Shown here piece after piece: positions 1 through 9,900 of a DNA stretch of 45,605 nucleotides; within the stretch, counting starts at the first letter, position 1; the number at the start of each line of letters is the position of its first letter. The stretch covers positions 1 through 45,605 of the forward strand of contig CAJAAV010000130.1 in the NCBI GenBank assembly GCA_903937835.1, read 5' to 3'. The notes beneath the pieces were generated by a model. It was not told the DNA's origin, searched no databases, and saw only the letters and a list, made by a program, of their open reading frames with translations. This stretch comes from an uncultured Chlorobiaceae bacterium. GTDB lineage: Bacteria > Bacteroidota > Chlorobiia > Chlorobiales > Chlorobiaceae. A program made the translations under genes and the position numbers.

Positions 1-3000
1 AACCCGTAAAATTGACAATAGTCGTGTAAAGCGGTCCTCCTTCTATTGAGCTTGCCAGGCTTAACGAAGTAAAGATTGCCTGATCCGGCTGGTTATCACC
101 ATTGGTGTCAAGAAGTTTGCCAGACAGAGCATTTGGCAGATCAAACGTAGCGACAACATTATCAGCACCCATTATCTGCCAGATAATGGGTATCTCGTGG
201 AGCACGTCCGGTACTGTTGCTGTATGCGTGTAAAAAGGTATTGTCGTTGGCCGACCCTGCTGATCAAATATAGGACCAAAGCCAAGATCTCTATTGAGTT
301 CAAGGGCTGTCCAGTGCGCAGCATCACTCCATGTGACCTGATAGGTATCGGTGTGACTTTCGAGCTGCTGTTGTTCATTATAATACTGCTCCACAATCGC
401 CAATTGGTCAATCACACCATCATTACCATCATAATCATAGAGCATTCCAGTTTTTCCTGGCTCGGATGAACTCAAGGCTGCTAAAGTAAACGTACCAGCT
501 ATAGCATCTGACGGATTTGTGTCAAGAGTAACTTGATACATTATATCCTCATCAATAACGTACATCCCTACTGCATCTCCTGCCAAATCATAAGCCATAT
601 ACCCTGCAGCTCTTACCTTAACATGACCTACACCAACAACAGTAACCATTCCATTATTCCACGTAAAGGTAGCTGGGCTATCATTACTTTCATCGGCGTA
701 ATCAGGCAACCCGTCCCCATTAGTATCGTACAAATGAAGAACACTGCTATCAGTAGTAATAAATGAGGCATAATATCCGGATTCGTCGATTTTTGATGGA
801 TCCGGATAATAATCAAGAAATGATGTATTGGGTGGTGTGGGACCAACCGGAGTCCCATCGAAGTCAATGCCTGGTGCCATACTGCCGTCAGCATTATAGC
901 GCACCAAAAGAAAATCCGGATTTCCATTGGTTGAGCTTGCACCGGCAACAAGAATTTTGCCGTCTGATTGCACCACAACACTATTGCCTTCCGATTCATC
1001 GCCAAGAGCAGATTTAATGATACCATCACCCGAAAACGTAGTATCTAAAGTACCATTGGTATTGTAACGCACAACAATAGCATCGCCACCACCACTGCCG
1101 CCAGCGGGAGAGCTGCTCCCGGTGACAACAATTTTTCCGTCAGACTGCAAGGTGACACTATGGGCACTATCACTGCCACCAAAATCAGCGACAATCTTGC
1201 CATCAGAGTCAAAACTTGTATCCAGAGAACCATTCGAGTTGTATCGGACAATTACAAAATCCTGACCGCCACTCACGGCCATATCGGCTGAAGAAAAACT
1301 CTCTCCAACAACAACAATTTTGCCATCCGGTTGCACCGCAGCACCACCAACATAATCACCCAAATCGAAATCGGTGAGTACCTTGCCTGCCACGCCAAAA
1401 GTCGTGTCAAGAGTTCCATCAGCATTATACCGCACCAGCGCAAAATCACTTCCCCCACTGGAGCTGATTCCGCTTTCACCTGTCACCACAATCTTGTGAT
1501 CAGACTGCACAATGAGGCTATGCACATAATCCTCAACGCCAACATTGGTAATGACTTTTCCATCAGCGCCAAACGAAGTATCCAGAGAGCCATTGCTGTT
1601 ATATCGCACCACGGCAAAATCTCCTCCGCCACTTGATGAAATGCCGGTATACCCTGCAACAACAATTTTGCCATCTGACTCGACTGTTACACTTTCGGCT
1701 TTATCCCAGCCACCCAGGTTTGTGGCTACTTTACCATCACCGTCGAAGGTGGTGTCGAGACTTCCGTCGGTGTTATACCTGACCAGAGCAAAATCACCGC
1801 CGCCACTTGATGAAATACCGTTATAGCCAGCAACAACGATTTTGCCGTCACTCTGCAAGGCGGCACTTGTGGCATATTCCAACCCGCCAAAATCAGTTGT
1901 CACCTTGCCATCACCGTCGAAGGTGGCATCAAGACTACCATCAGTGTTATAGCGTACCACGGCAAACCCGCCATCTCCACCACCACTGGATTCACCAACG
2001 ACAACAATCTTGCCGTCACTCTGCAAAACAATGCTCTTGCCGAAATCGCGTCCGCCGAAGTCAGTGGCGACTATACCGCCGCCTGAAAGAAATGTTGAAG
2101 AATTATGCGGGACAGCGCCCACCGTCGTAAAATCATACGCAGTTGTGCCAACATAGGGATTGCCTGCCAAATCCTTTATACTCCCGTCACTCAACGTCAC
2201 AAAGTAATGTGTCCCGTTGGCTAATTCGTTGTTTGGATTGATGGTAAGCGTGTTGCCCGTACCCGTAAGGCTGGCATCCACCAGCGAACCTGTCACCGAG
2301 CCTGTGTGAATTTCAATGGTTCCACTGCCACGCAGTATTGCCTCGCTGAAGGTCAGGACAATATCGCTGCCAACCGGGACGCTGGCGGCATTATCGGACG
2401 GTGTGGCTGAGATGAGGGTGGGTAAGGTTGTATCAGTTGTTCCTCCACCAGCAAACAGATCGACAAGTTTCAATTGCCCGGTATGCTCGTCTGCATCACT
2501 AAGAGTACAGTACTCAACATTGCTGACTTTTGCAACCATATCGCCAACCTGAGCACCATGATTCGAGCTTGTCGTAAACAAGTAAAAGGTGCCCGCATTC
2601 TGAATTGTTGCGATCTCTTCACTTCCTGAATAGACATGTACCTCTTCGTCATCTTCCCGCGTCCATGAGAGCACACCCGACGAGGTATCCAGAGAAACAT
2701 AGAGAGCATCACTCCCCGCGCCACCGTCGATCGTGCTGTTACCGGCGCTCCACCAGTTAATGTTGTCATTGCCGTCACCGAGACTGATTGACTTGTTGCC
2801 CTCACCGGAAATATTGCAGGTATCGTTACCAGAAGATCCGATAACCGTATCATTGCCGGTATATGTTTCTATGTAATGCCATGAGGCGGCATCATTCTGA
2901 ACCGTTATCGTATCTGAGAAATCCGAACCGTAGTAATGGCTACCGCCCAACAACCCACTGAAAAATCCACTACTCAACCGTATATCACCGCTGCTTTCGA

Positions 3001-5308
3001 GCACACTCCCTTGTGCATTAAGCAAATTGATCACCAGTCGCTCGAATCCTCCAGTAACGCTGGAATAGAGGGTTTTCACCAATTGATCGGCTCTATAGAA
3101 GTTGATATTGTTACTCTCTTTAACAACCGCTACCGAATAACCATCAATCGTCCCATCAATCCTGTCAGCAGAGTCAGTGCCCGACATTTTCGCATTGTCG
3201 GAAGAAGCAACAAAATTCAGTTCCAGAACATCGCGATCGCCGCCGCCATCGGAAATACCTGATAGTGCGGTACCTATAGCCTCAACAGTACTGGCAGCCT
3301 GAATTGAAATCGCCACCACATCATTTCCACTTGTTCCATTGGCAACAGAAGCTCCATAAACCCACTTATCAGGTTGCAGATCCCTGTTGATAGCTGTTTG
3401 AACCGAACCTGAAGTAGTGGCAATTGAACTACCATTGGTGAAATCGAAAGCACTGACGGCAAGCTGTCCAAGGTCTCCATTTTGTAAATCATAATGGAAT
3501 GCAAGTCGCGTTGAGGTACTCGACAAGGCATCGTAAGTGGCGTACACGGTATGTGTTGTGCTGCCGGTCAAGAGAACCAGACGGGGTATCCCCGTTACCG
3601 TAACAGCACTGCTCATTTCGACATACGTAACAATCCTGTCAGCAACCCTCAAGACTGCACTATCATGGTTATCAGGCGTGCTCTCATTTTCTGCGTAAAC
3701 ATTGGTAACCCAGGGTACATTGCTTCCGCTACCGGTGTTATTTGTTACCCCATAACCCGTAAAACTTGCGGCATCATTTCCAGTATAATCTTGCAGAGCG
3801 CTAACATCGTTTCCGGTCGTCGGATCGGTGTAGGAAACCGTCACTGTCTGGCCTGCCTGCACCGCAGTCGCCAGGGTCAACGTCATGATACCGTTATAAA
3901 CACTGATACCGGGAACAGTAACCTGAGAACCGTTCACCCTGACAGTGAATGCACTGGACTGAGGAACAGTACCAAGATTCTCGTTGAAGGTCATTGTCAG
4001 TAACTGGCCATTGACGACGGCACTCTGTAACACCGGTGGCATCGTATCGGTCGATCCTCCGCCCCCGCCGGAACCGCTCTGCGACGAGGCATCGTTACCA
4101 TTGATATCCTGAAGAGCATAGAGATCGTTGCCCGATGTTGGGTCAGTATAGGAGAAGGTGACTGACGCACCCGAAGCCACCTCACTATTGAGCGTCAGCA
4201 CCACCTTGTTCTCGACAACAGCAACGTTGTTGATTCCCACAACCGTACCATTCACCCTCACTGAAAAAGCTGTATCCGCAGGTCGATGAGCGCTATCAAG
4301 CAGCTCGTTATAAGGCAATATGAGTTGATTACCATCAACACGTGCGTATTGGGAAAGTAAATATGGCTGCTGATTATCAACCTTAAATCCATCAGACGGT
4401 AAACTGATTGCTGTTGGAGCCGCTGCGCCACCCGTAAGGGTAAAATTAAAAAGATCACTGCTGGCACCCGCTTCATCCGTAGTAACAGCACCAAAAGAGA
4501 TCGGACGGCCAGCCAAACTATACGTATAATCGGTGATGTCTCCAGATGCAAAATAGAGATATTGTGAGGGATTTGCTGAATTTGGATAAACAACCTCCAA
4601 CTGATCAGGCTTTCCGTTGTTATTCGCATCAATGAATTTGAAGGTACCATCAATCTCCGTATCCACACCATTCCCCTCCATATAAAAGCTGATTGGCGCA
4701 GTAGCTACCACACCATCACTATCGCGTTCCTGCCAAGTAATCGCGCAGTCATTACCTTCATCCAAATAGCTCAATGGGCGATCATCCGCATCATAGGTAC
4801 TACCAAAGGTAAACTGAATATAGTGTTGGGCGGTATAGCTGTCACCACTGTCAGCAACTACTCGATAATCATCATTATCATAGTCATGTTGAACGATGCC
4901 TTGCTGATCTGTCCATGTTTCAACAAGCTGCATCCAGTCGAATGAGCCATCATTATTAATGTCGAACAAGGTGCCGCTATCGCGTGATGAAGCAATAAAG
5001 GCCGCCACGTTAAAACTGCCGATATCATTGCCGGCACTATCCTGAAATGCTTTTGCATCATTGGCAGATGTCGGATCAACGTAAGCAAACGTCACGACTG
5101 CGCCTGGTTGCATAACTGTATCAAGTGTCAGTACAAGCTGGTTAGAACTTGCAAATCCGCTGCTTACCAGGGCAGTTTGCCTACCAACGGTTATAACAAC
5201 ACTATCGTCATTGGGAAGATTATTTTGATCAAGAATAACATTAAAAGTCAGTGTCAGTATGTTCCCGTTAATAGTAGTATTGGTAATCGGTAAAGTTCCA
5301 ATAGGCAT
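1..5308 (-). CDS. Giant multidomain surface/secreted protein with delta-60 repeats (partial, C-terminus off left edge)
   Basis: One frame stays open from the ATG at 5306-5308 to the left edge, giving at least 1769 residues; an in-frame stop at 5327-5329 supports this start. In order I read: SwmB/Ig-like segments at about residues 1-90, 316-406 and 425-511 (recurring YTDPTSGND-type words); an EF-hand-bearing module near 110-300 (LFDINNDGSFD); an RTX-like patch near 816-873 (GNDT, GDGNDN and GGAGSD words); a Big_5 Ig-like domain near 956-1062; seven tandem delta-60 repeats near 1077-1474; and another EF-hand module (LYDYDGNDGVIDQ) reaching the edge. No signal peptide is visible, which fits type I-like export, but the C-terminus that would decide this is missing. 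It is probably a calcium-binding adhesin or surface protein. It follows a glycosyltransferase gene on the same strand. Domain names are from motif recognition; the function is inferred. Confidence 0.85.
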   Translation of the reverse strand, partial: MPIGTLPITNTTINGNILTLTFNVILDQNNLPNDDSVVITVGRQTALVSSGFASSNQLVLTLDTVMQPGAVVTFAYVDPTSANDAKAFQDSAGNDIGSFNVAAFIASSRDSGTLFDINNDGSFDWMQLVETWTDQQGIVQHDYDNDDYRVVADSGDSYTAQHYIQFTFGSTYDADDRPLSYLDEGNDCAITWQERDSDGVVATAPISFYMEGNGVDTEIDGTFKFIDANNNGKPDQLEVVYPNSANPSQYLYFASGDITDYTYSLAGRPISFGAVTTDEAGASSDLFNFTLTGGAAAPTAISLPSDGFKVDNQQPYLLSQYARVDGNQLILPYNELLDSAHRPADTAFSVRVNGTVVGINNVAVVENKVVLTLNSEVASGASVTFSYTDPTSGNDLYALQDINGNDASSQSGSGGGGGSTDTMPPVLQSAVVNGQLLTMTFNENLGTVPQSSAFTVRVNGSQVTVPGISVYNGIMTLTLATAVQAGQTVTVSYTDPTTGNDVSALQDYTGNDAASFTGYGVTNNTGSGSNVPWVTNVYAENESTPDNHDSAVLRVADRIVTYVEMSSAVTVTGIPRLVLLTGSTTHTVYATYDALSSTSTRLAFHYDLQNGDLGQLAVSAFDFTNGSSIATTSGSVQTAINRDLQPDKWVYGASVANGTSGNDVVAISIQAASTVEAIGTALSGISDGGGDRDVLELNFVASSDNAKMSGTDSADRIDGTIDGYSVAVVKESNNINFYRADQLVKTLYSSVTGGFERLVINLLNAQGSVLESSGDIRLSSGFFSGLLGGSHYYGSDFSDTITVQNDAASWHYIETYTGNDTVIGSSGNDTCNISGEGNKSISLGDGNDNINWWSAGNSTIDGGAGSDALYVSLDTSSGVLSWTREDDEEVHVYSGSEEIATIQNAGTFYLFTTSSNHGAQVGDMVAKVSNVEYCTLSDADEHTGQLKLVDLFAGGGTTDTTLPTLISATPSDNAASVPVGSDIVLTFSEAILRGSGTIEIHTGSVTGSLVDASLTGTGNTLTINPNNELANGTHYFVTLSDGSIKDLAGNPYVGTTAYDFTTVGAVPHNSSTFLSGGGIVATDFGGRDFGKSIVLQSDGKIVVVGESSGGGDGGFAVVRYNTDGSLDATFDGDGKVTTDFGGLEYATSAALQSDGKIVVAGYNGISSSGGGDFALVRYNTDGSLDTTFDGDGKVATNLGGWDKAESVTVESDGKIVVAGYTGISSSGGGDFAVVRYNSNGSLDTSFGADGKVITNVGVEDYVHSLIVQSDHKIVVTGESGISSSGGSDFALVRYNADGTLDTTFGVAGKVLTDFDLGDYVGGAAVQPDGKIVVVGESFSSADMAVSGGQDFVIVRYNSNGSLDTSFDSDGKIVADFGGSDSAHSVTLQSDGKIVVTGSSSPAGGSGGGDAIVVRYNTNGTLDTTFSGDGIIKSALGDESEGNSVVVQSDGKILVAGASSTNGNPDFLLVRYNADGSMAPGIDFDGTPVGPTPPNTSFLDYYPDPSKIDESGYYASFITTDSSVLHLYDTNGDGLPDYADESNDSPATFTWNNGMVTVVGVGHVKVRAAGYMAYDLAGDAVGMYVIDEDIMYQVTLDTNPSDAIAGTFTLAALSSSEPGKTGMLYDYDGNDGVIDQLAIVEQYYNEQQQLESHTDTYQVTWSDAAHWTALELNRDLGFGPIFDQQGRPTTIPFYTHTATVPDVLHEIPIIWQIMGADNVVATFDLPNALSGKLLDTNGDNQPDQAIFTSLSLASSIEGGPLYTTIVNFTG
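885..2076 (-). repeat. Seven tandem delta-60 repeats inside the left giant gene
   Basis: Seven consecutive units of roughly 55-62 residues share the pattern D/N-x-G, then a QSDGKIVVxG strand, a Gly/Ser-rich linker, a VRYNxDGSLDTTF strand and GDGKV. This is the delta-60 (TIGR02608-type) repeat, thought to form beta-propeller-like or beta-rich surface modules. Units differ in the length of the Gly/Ser linker, and the last is degenerate. At DNA level, words such as the complement of QSDGKIVV recur about every 170-180 bp. Confidence 0.85.
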
Positions 5309-5373
5309 TGCCTTAAGTGTTAAAGGTTAAAAATTAAGTATTTCAATGTCACGATAAAATATCGCCCGATCCA

Positions 5374-6597
5374 TCACTCGCAAAGCATTTCGCCGTCGAG
5401 TAACAATAATCGACGAAATACGTCAACAAGATTGTGAAGACTCTTGTCGATTGTATGCCGTTGCTTGCCGACACCCCTTGCCTTGGCCACATGAGTCTGA
5501 TAAAACTGTTCATCGTCATAACAGCAGATAATCTCCATCACAAAACGCTCAAGTAACTCAGAAGTCAACAACTCGGTATAGGGTTTAACATGATAGTTGG
5601 CAGGCAACGCAATGGCAATACCACCCTCACCAACCATTTCACGGTTGCCGCCACTCTCCGTCACAATTGCCGGAATGGCGTTCAGCATCGCTTCGGCCAG
5701 CACGCGCGAGCCACTTTCCCACCACAGGCTGGGAGCCAGCAGTATTCTCGCTCTCGAATAAAGTGGACGCATATCGCGGCAGTGTGGCGAAACCTGTACA
5801 TTGCTCAATGACATGCGTGGCGTTCCCAAACGAGCGGTGACATACTCAACCAGCCCCCGCCAGCTCCCCCTCGATTCAACCACCTCAAACTGAATATCGG
5901 GCCTTTGACGCTCAAGCTGCATCGCAATCTGAATCACAAGTGCAGCGCCTTTTTCAAGTGTGGGATTCACAAAAAGAAGATTCTTGCGAAAATGCTCCGT
6001 AGCCACCACCATCGCCGGATCAATGAACTTGCCGACCGGAGTGAGCGTCAAACCGTTTTGTCGATGGTAATAGTCCGCCGTTGCATGCGTATCGGTAATG
6101 ATGCAATCAACATCCCTGCACCAGCGGGTTTTCGTGTAGTTTCCATTCACAAGGTAAGCGGCAACAGGAATATCGCGCTGTTTGGCTTCATCGGAAATGA
6201 GATAGTCAAACGGCCTTCCGCCATAAAACCAGACCAAATCGGGTTTAAACGTATCGAGTGTGTGGAGGTAAAATTCGTACCATTTTGCCTCTTCAAGGGC
6301 AGTCATGGCATCGCGCTGATGGCTGTTTGTCATCAACAGTTTATGGCGGAGAGGGGAATCGTTCAGTTCAAGAATATCGGTCGTTGCGAGGCGTTTTTTC
6401 CACTCTTGAGGAAGAGCTGACATCCCGCTTTCAGTATCAAAAATAGTAGCGCCTATAACCTCAACCTCATAACCATTTCCGGCAAGTTGACGCAACATTT
6501 CGCGCACCGACATGGAGGCTCCGCTCGACGAATCGAGAAGGCAATACACATTCGCCCACAAAAGGCGGGTTGTTCGCTTTTGATGCAATGTTATCAA
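5374..6597 (-). CDS. GT-B glycosyltransferase (family 4-like)
   Basis: The protein has a GT-B fold pattern. The N-terminal Rossmann part begins at RLLWANVYCLLDSSSGAS and continues into a loop for the acceptor. The C-terminal donor-binding domain carries an EAMLNAIPAIVTESGGNREMV stretch, the E-x7-E-like region of retaining family 4 enzymes, preceded by APSLWWESGSRVLAEAM. It should transfer a nucleotide-activated sugar in the cytoplasm; the acceptor is unknown. It sits between two giant surface-protein genes on the same strand, so modification of those proteins or of surface polysaccharide is plausible (inference). The start is uncertain: the frame is open up to a TTG at 6741, but residues before the conserved core look non-coding, so I chose a TTG at 6597 just ahead of it. 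No Shine-Dalgarno is visible at either. Confidence 0.8.
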   Translation of the reverse strand: MITLHQKRTTRLLWANVYCLLDSSSGASMSVREMLRQLAGNGYEVEVIGATIFDTESGMSALPQEWKKRLATTDILELNDSPLRHKLLMTNSHQRDAMTALEEAKWYEFYLHTLDTFKPDLVWFYGGRPFDYLISDEAKQRDIPVAAYLVNGNYTKTRWCRDVDCIITDTHATADYYHRQNGLTLTPVGKFIDPAMVVATEHFRKNLLFVNPTLEKGAALVIQIAMQLERQRPDIQFEVVESRGSWRGLVEYVTARLGTPRMSLSNVQVSPHCRDMRPLYSRARILLAPSLWWESGSRVLAEAMLNAIPAIVTESGGNREMVGEGGIAIALPANYHVKPYTELLTSELLERFVMEIICCYDDEQFYQTHVAKARGVGKQRHTIDKSLHNLVDVFRRLLLLDGEMLCE

Positions 6598-6937
6598 TTT
6601 GTTGAACACAACACAAAAAAACACGTGCGCCGCAGTATACCACAACTGACACTGTATTTGCAATATAACTTCAGTAGTATCTGGTATAAAAAAGATCTGA
6701 ACGCTCTTGAAAAAGTCAGGCAAAGAGGTACAAGGGAGCAATAATGAAATGACTAACTCAAGAAAATCATCACGGGGAAGGAGGTCTTTTTTTTTGTGTC
6801 ACAGCAGGCTGGAGTCGCATTTCAAAACGAGTTTCTCAGGAACCCGGGGCAAGTAAAAATACATCGATGACCAAACAACCACCATGCAGAGGCTTTTGCG
6901 CCCACCGATTCGCACTGCCTCTGCAAAAGTTTTGGGC
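6598..6937. other. Spacer between glycosyltransferase and 2096-residue giant gene
   Basis: I see no convincing gene. The minus frame is open as a possible N-terminal extension of the glycosyltransferase but lacks conserved character. A purine-rich stretch followed by nine T residues lies at 6787-6795; there is no hairpin in front of it, so I do not call a terminator. Confidence 0.4.
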
Positions 6938-9900
6938 TCAAGCCAACCAACTCCCATCAACATCACCCCTGACAATCCCAATCAAGTGCATCTCTTGATC
7001 CACATCCAGCGTCACCGGTACAGGATTATCCGGCCAGATAACATGGGTTCTTGACATACTCTCGCTGCCAACACTTTCAGGCACAAACAGCCACTCTTTT
7101 GCTGGAGCTGTGTCGAGCTTGACTGCCATCTTGAGAATATTGAGGGCATCTGTTGCACGGATAACTCCATCCTTGTTGACATCTGCAGCAAGATACTGGT
7201 ATGGCGACACCGGGCTGCTATCTGAATTTGGGTTCATGGCTACAGCCATCTTCAGAGCAGCAAGAGCATCGTTGGCGTTGACAGCATTAGCTTCGGCAAT
7301 CCCGGACACCTTTGCGTTGGTTAGTGCGTAGGTGCCATCAGGCATATTGACGTGAGAATAAAGACCATCAGCACCAGTAGTCGAGCTGTCCGAAGCAATG
7401 CCGAATGTTGGAATGGTGTCGTGATTCAACTGACCTGAAGTCAACAGGAGTTCGAAATGCTGCGGATTGGTCGGCGCAGTAAGCGTAAGAGTACCAAGTT
7501 TGACCGGGCCCGCTGACAAGGGGGTTGTACCTATACTGCCGAGAATAAACTGACCCGATATGCCCGTATTAGCCATCGAGATCCAGCCGGGCGACAAGCT
7601 GGCAGAATCCTGCCAGGTCGCTACTAAACCGGAAGAGAGAGTAAAATCCAGTTGGGCACTTTCAACGGGGCTTGCTGAGGTTTCCCATAGCTCAAGCGTT
7701 CTCGTACCATCGTCGGCTAACTGTATATTTCTGAATTCGACAGGGTGAGCACCTGCAACCCCCATAGCTGTGGTCAGGCTGCTTGTAACACCAGCAATGG
7801 GAGTTCCGGTTTTCCAGAAGGTCGCTGAGCCTGTCAAGTTCTGGTGTAAAGGCAAGGCCTCCGTCGTAAAGTCGTAGGTGTTGGAACCAGTAGAGGGGTT
7901 ACCGGAAAAATCCGTAAAATTACCATTGCCGAAGGTGACAAAATAATGCGTTCCGCCAGCCAGGTCAGCTGTCGGGTTGATGGTAAGCGTATTGCCTGCA
8001 ATGGTAAGATTGGAGCTTGTCGCCAACTCATAGTGGGCAATAAGTGCACCATCTGAGGTACCGCTGCGGATTTCAATAGCACCCGTGCCTTTCAGAATTG
8101 GTTCGCTGAACGTCAAGACAATATTGCTGCCCACGGATACTCCAGTAGCTCCATCGACAGGGCTAAAAGTGGTGACCGTCGGATCGTCTCCAGCGCCAGC
8201 ATTGATCGGCGTGAGCGACATGCTCGTATTACTCATATTTCCAACCTGCCAGGCGTGGGACTGGGCATCGTGACCAACAAGCAGATCTGCCGGTAACTCG
8301 ACAAACAACTTGCTACCAGATTGAGCATTGAGCCAATACGAGTTGCCATTTGCATCAGTTCCTGACATTGGAATGCTCAAATGCGAATCAACCACCACAA
8401 GACGGCTGACATCGAGCGTAACCGTCGTCAGATAACCAGACACGTCTGCTGCCACAACCGTAAGATGACCCAATGCGGCAAGTTCCGGCGACTGAACGCC
8501 GAGATCGAAGCTCAGCACATTGCTCGACAGGCTATCTGGAGCAAAATCAACCTTCACCGCGTCAGAAACAAAACGGAAGGCTTCGATATCAGTGATGGTA
8601 AATGAATGAGCATTCACTCCTGAGCCGATGGTCATTGTTACCGTGTTACCATTCAAAGAGGGCACTGCATGGCCAAGCTCAACGACACTTCCGTCAGATA
8701 TGGCAGTACCTTTCAGGAGATAAGCTGTTCCATTATTGACAAATTCGAGCTTACTGTACCCGGAACCGACATTAAAGAGCAGGATATCGTGACCGAAATC
8801 ACCATGAACCTGAATCAGATTGCCGATATTGGCCGCATTCAGAAAAATCTGATCGTCCCAGGGCGTGCCAGTGACATACTGCCCTCCAGCATAATTGACC
8901 TGAAACTGATGAATCTGATTGCCAAATCCCATCGACTCGGCATTGCTGAGGTTCATGGTTGACTCGACCGTCGTGCCATCATTCTTCAACTTGTCAACCC
9001 GGAATGAGGTATCTGAATTTTTTGTAATATGGTAAACATCAAGCGAGGTATTTGTCGCCGATCCAATATGGAGCACTTTATTTCCATCAAGCCAGTGGAA
9101 AGCATTCTTGCTGTTCAATGGCAAGTTCACACTATCATAACCATCACCGGCATCCACCGTATCGTTGCCACCTGACCATTCAATCAAATCATTGCCTGCT
9201 CCGGCAGTAATTGAGTCGTTTCCGCTCGTTCCTGTCACCCAGTCCATGCCGACGGTGCCTGTGGTGCCCACAACCCTCATCGAAGACAACGAATAGCCGC
9301 CGTTGTTCATGGAGTTCACCACCCATGCCTTGACAATGGGATCCGGTTGCCCCGCAATGCCAGCAGGCAGATCCACCAGCAGCCTGGTACCTCCATCGTA
9401 AGGGAGTGAATAAGGATTTCCCGACGCGTCAGTGCCGGACAAGGGAATTGTTATAAACGAGCCATTCACCGACAGAGAACTGGCTGCAAGAGTAACCGAT
9501 GTTATACCGCCACCAAAGTTGCCATCCTTGACTGTAATATGGCTTTGTGCATCAAGCAATGGCGATGTCACGCCCAAGTCAAAGATCAACATATTATTTG
9601 AAACGCGGTCGCCAGTCGTCTCTCCGCTATTCATAACCGGCATCACAATAGCCGTCGGATTACTGCTGGAACCGGTCACACTGCCACTGAAGGAATCTGC
9701 AGGGTTCGAGGAAGTCTGCGCCACAAGGCTCACCGCTACAGGATGGTTGCTGCTGTCGGTCACCCACCAATCAAGGGTGCCATGGCCTGTTTGCAATGTC
9801 GATCCTGACCCTTCAGTGTAATCGAACGCATCAGGCTTACTGTCAGCGTTGGTATCGAGGAGCGTCAGCGTCGCGGCAATACCGTCATACACTGACGGCA

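Noticed and set aside
885-2076. CRISPR-like repeat array
   Set aside because: The periodicity comes from coding delta-60 repeats; units are long, diverged and translated in frame.
6985-7320. Cellulosome component
   Set aside because: Dockerin-like repeats alone do not make a cellulosome; no carbohydrate-active domain is visible in the protein or nearby.
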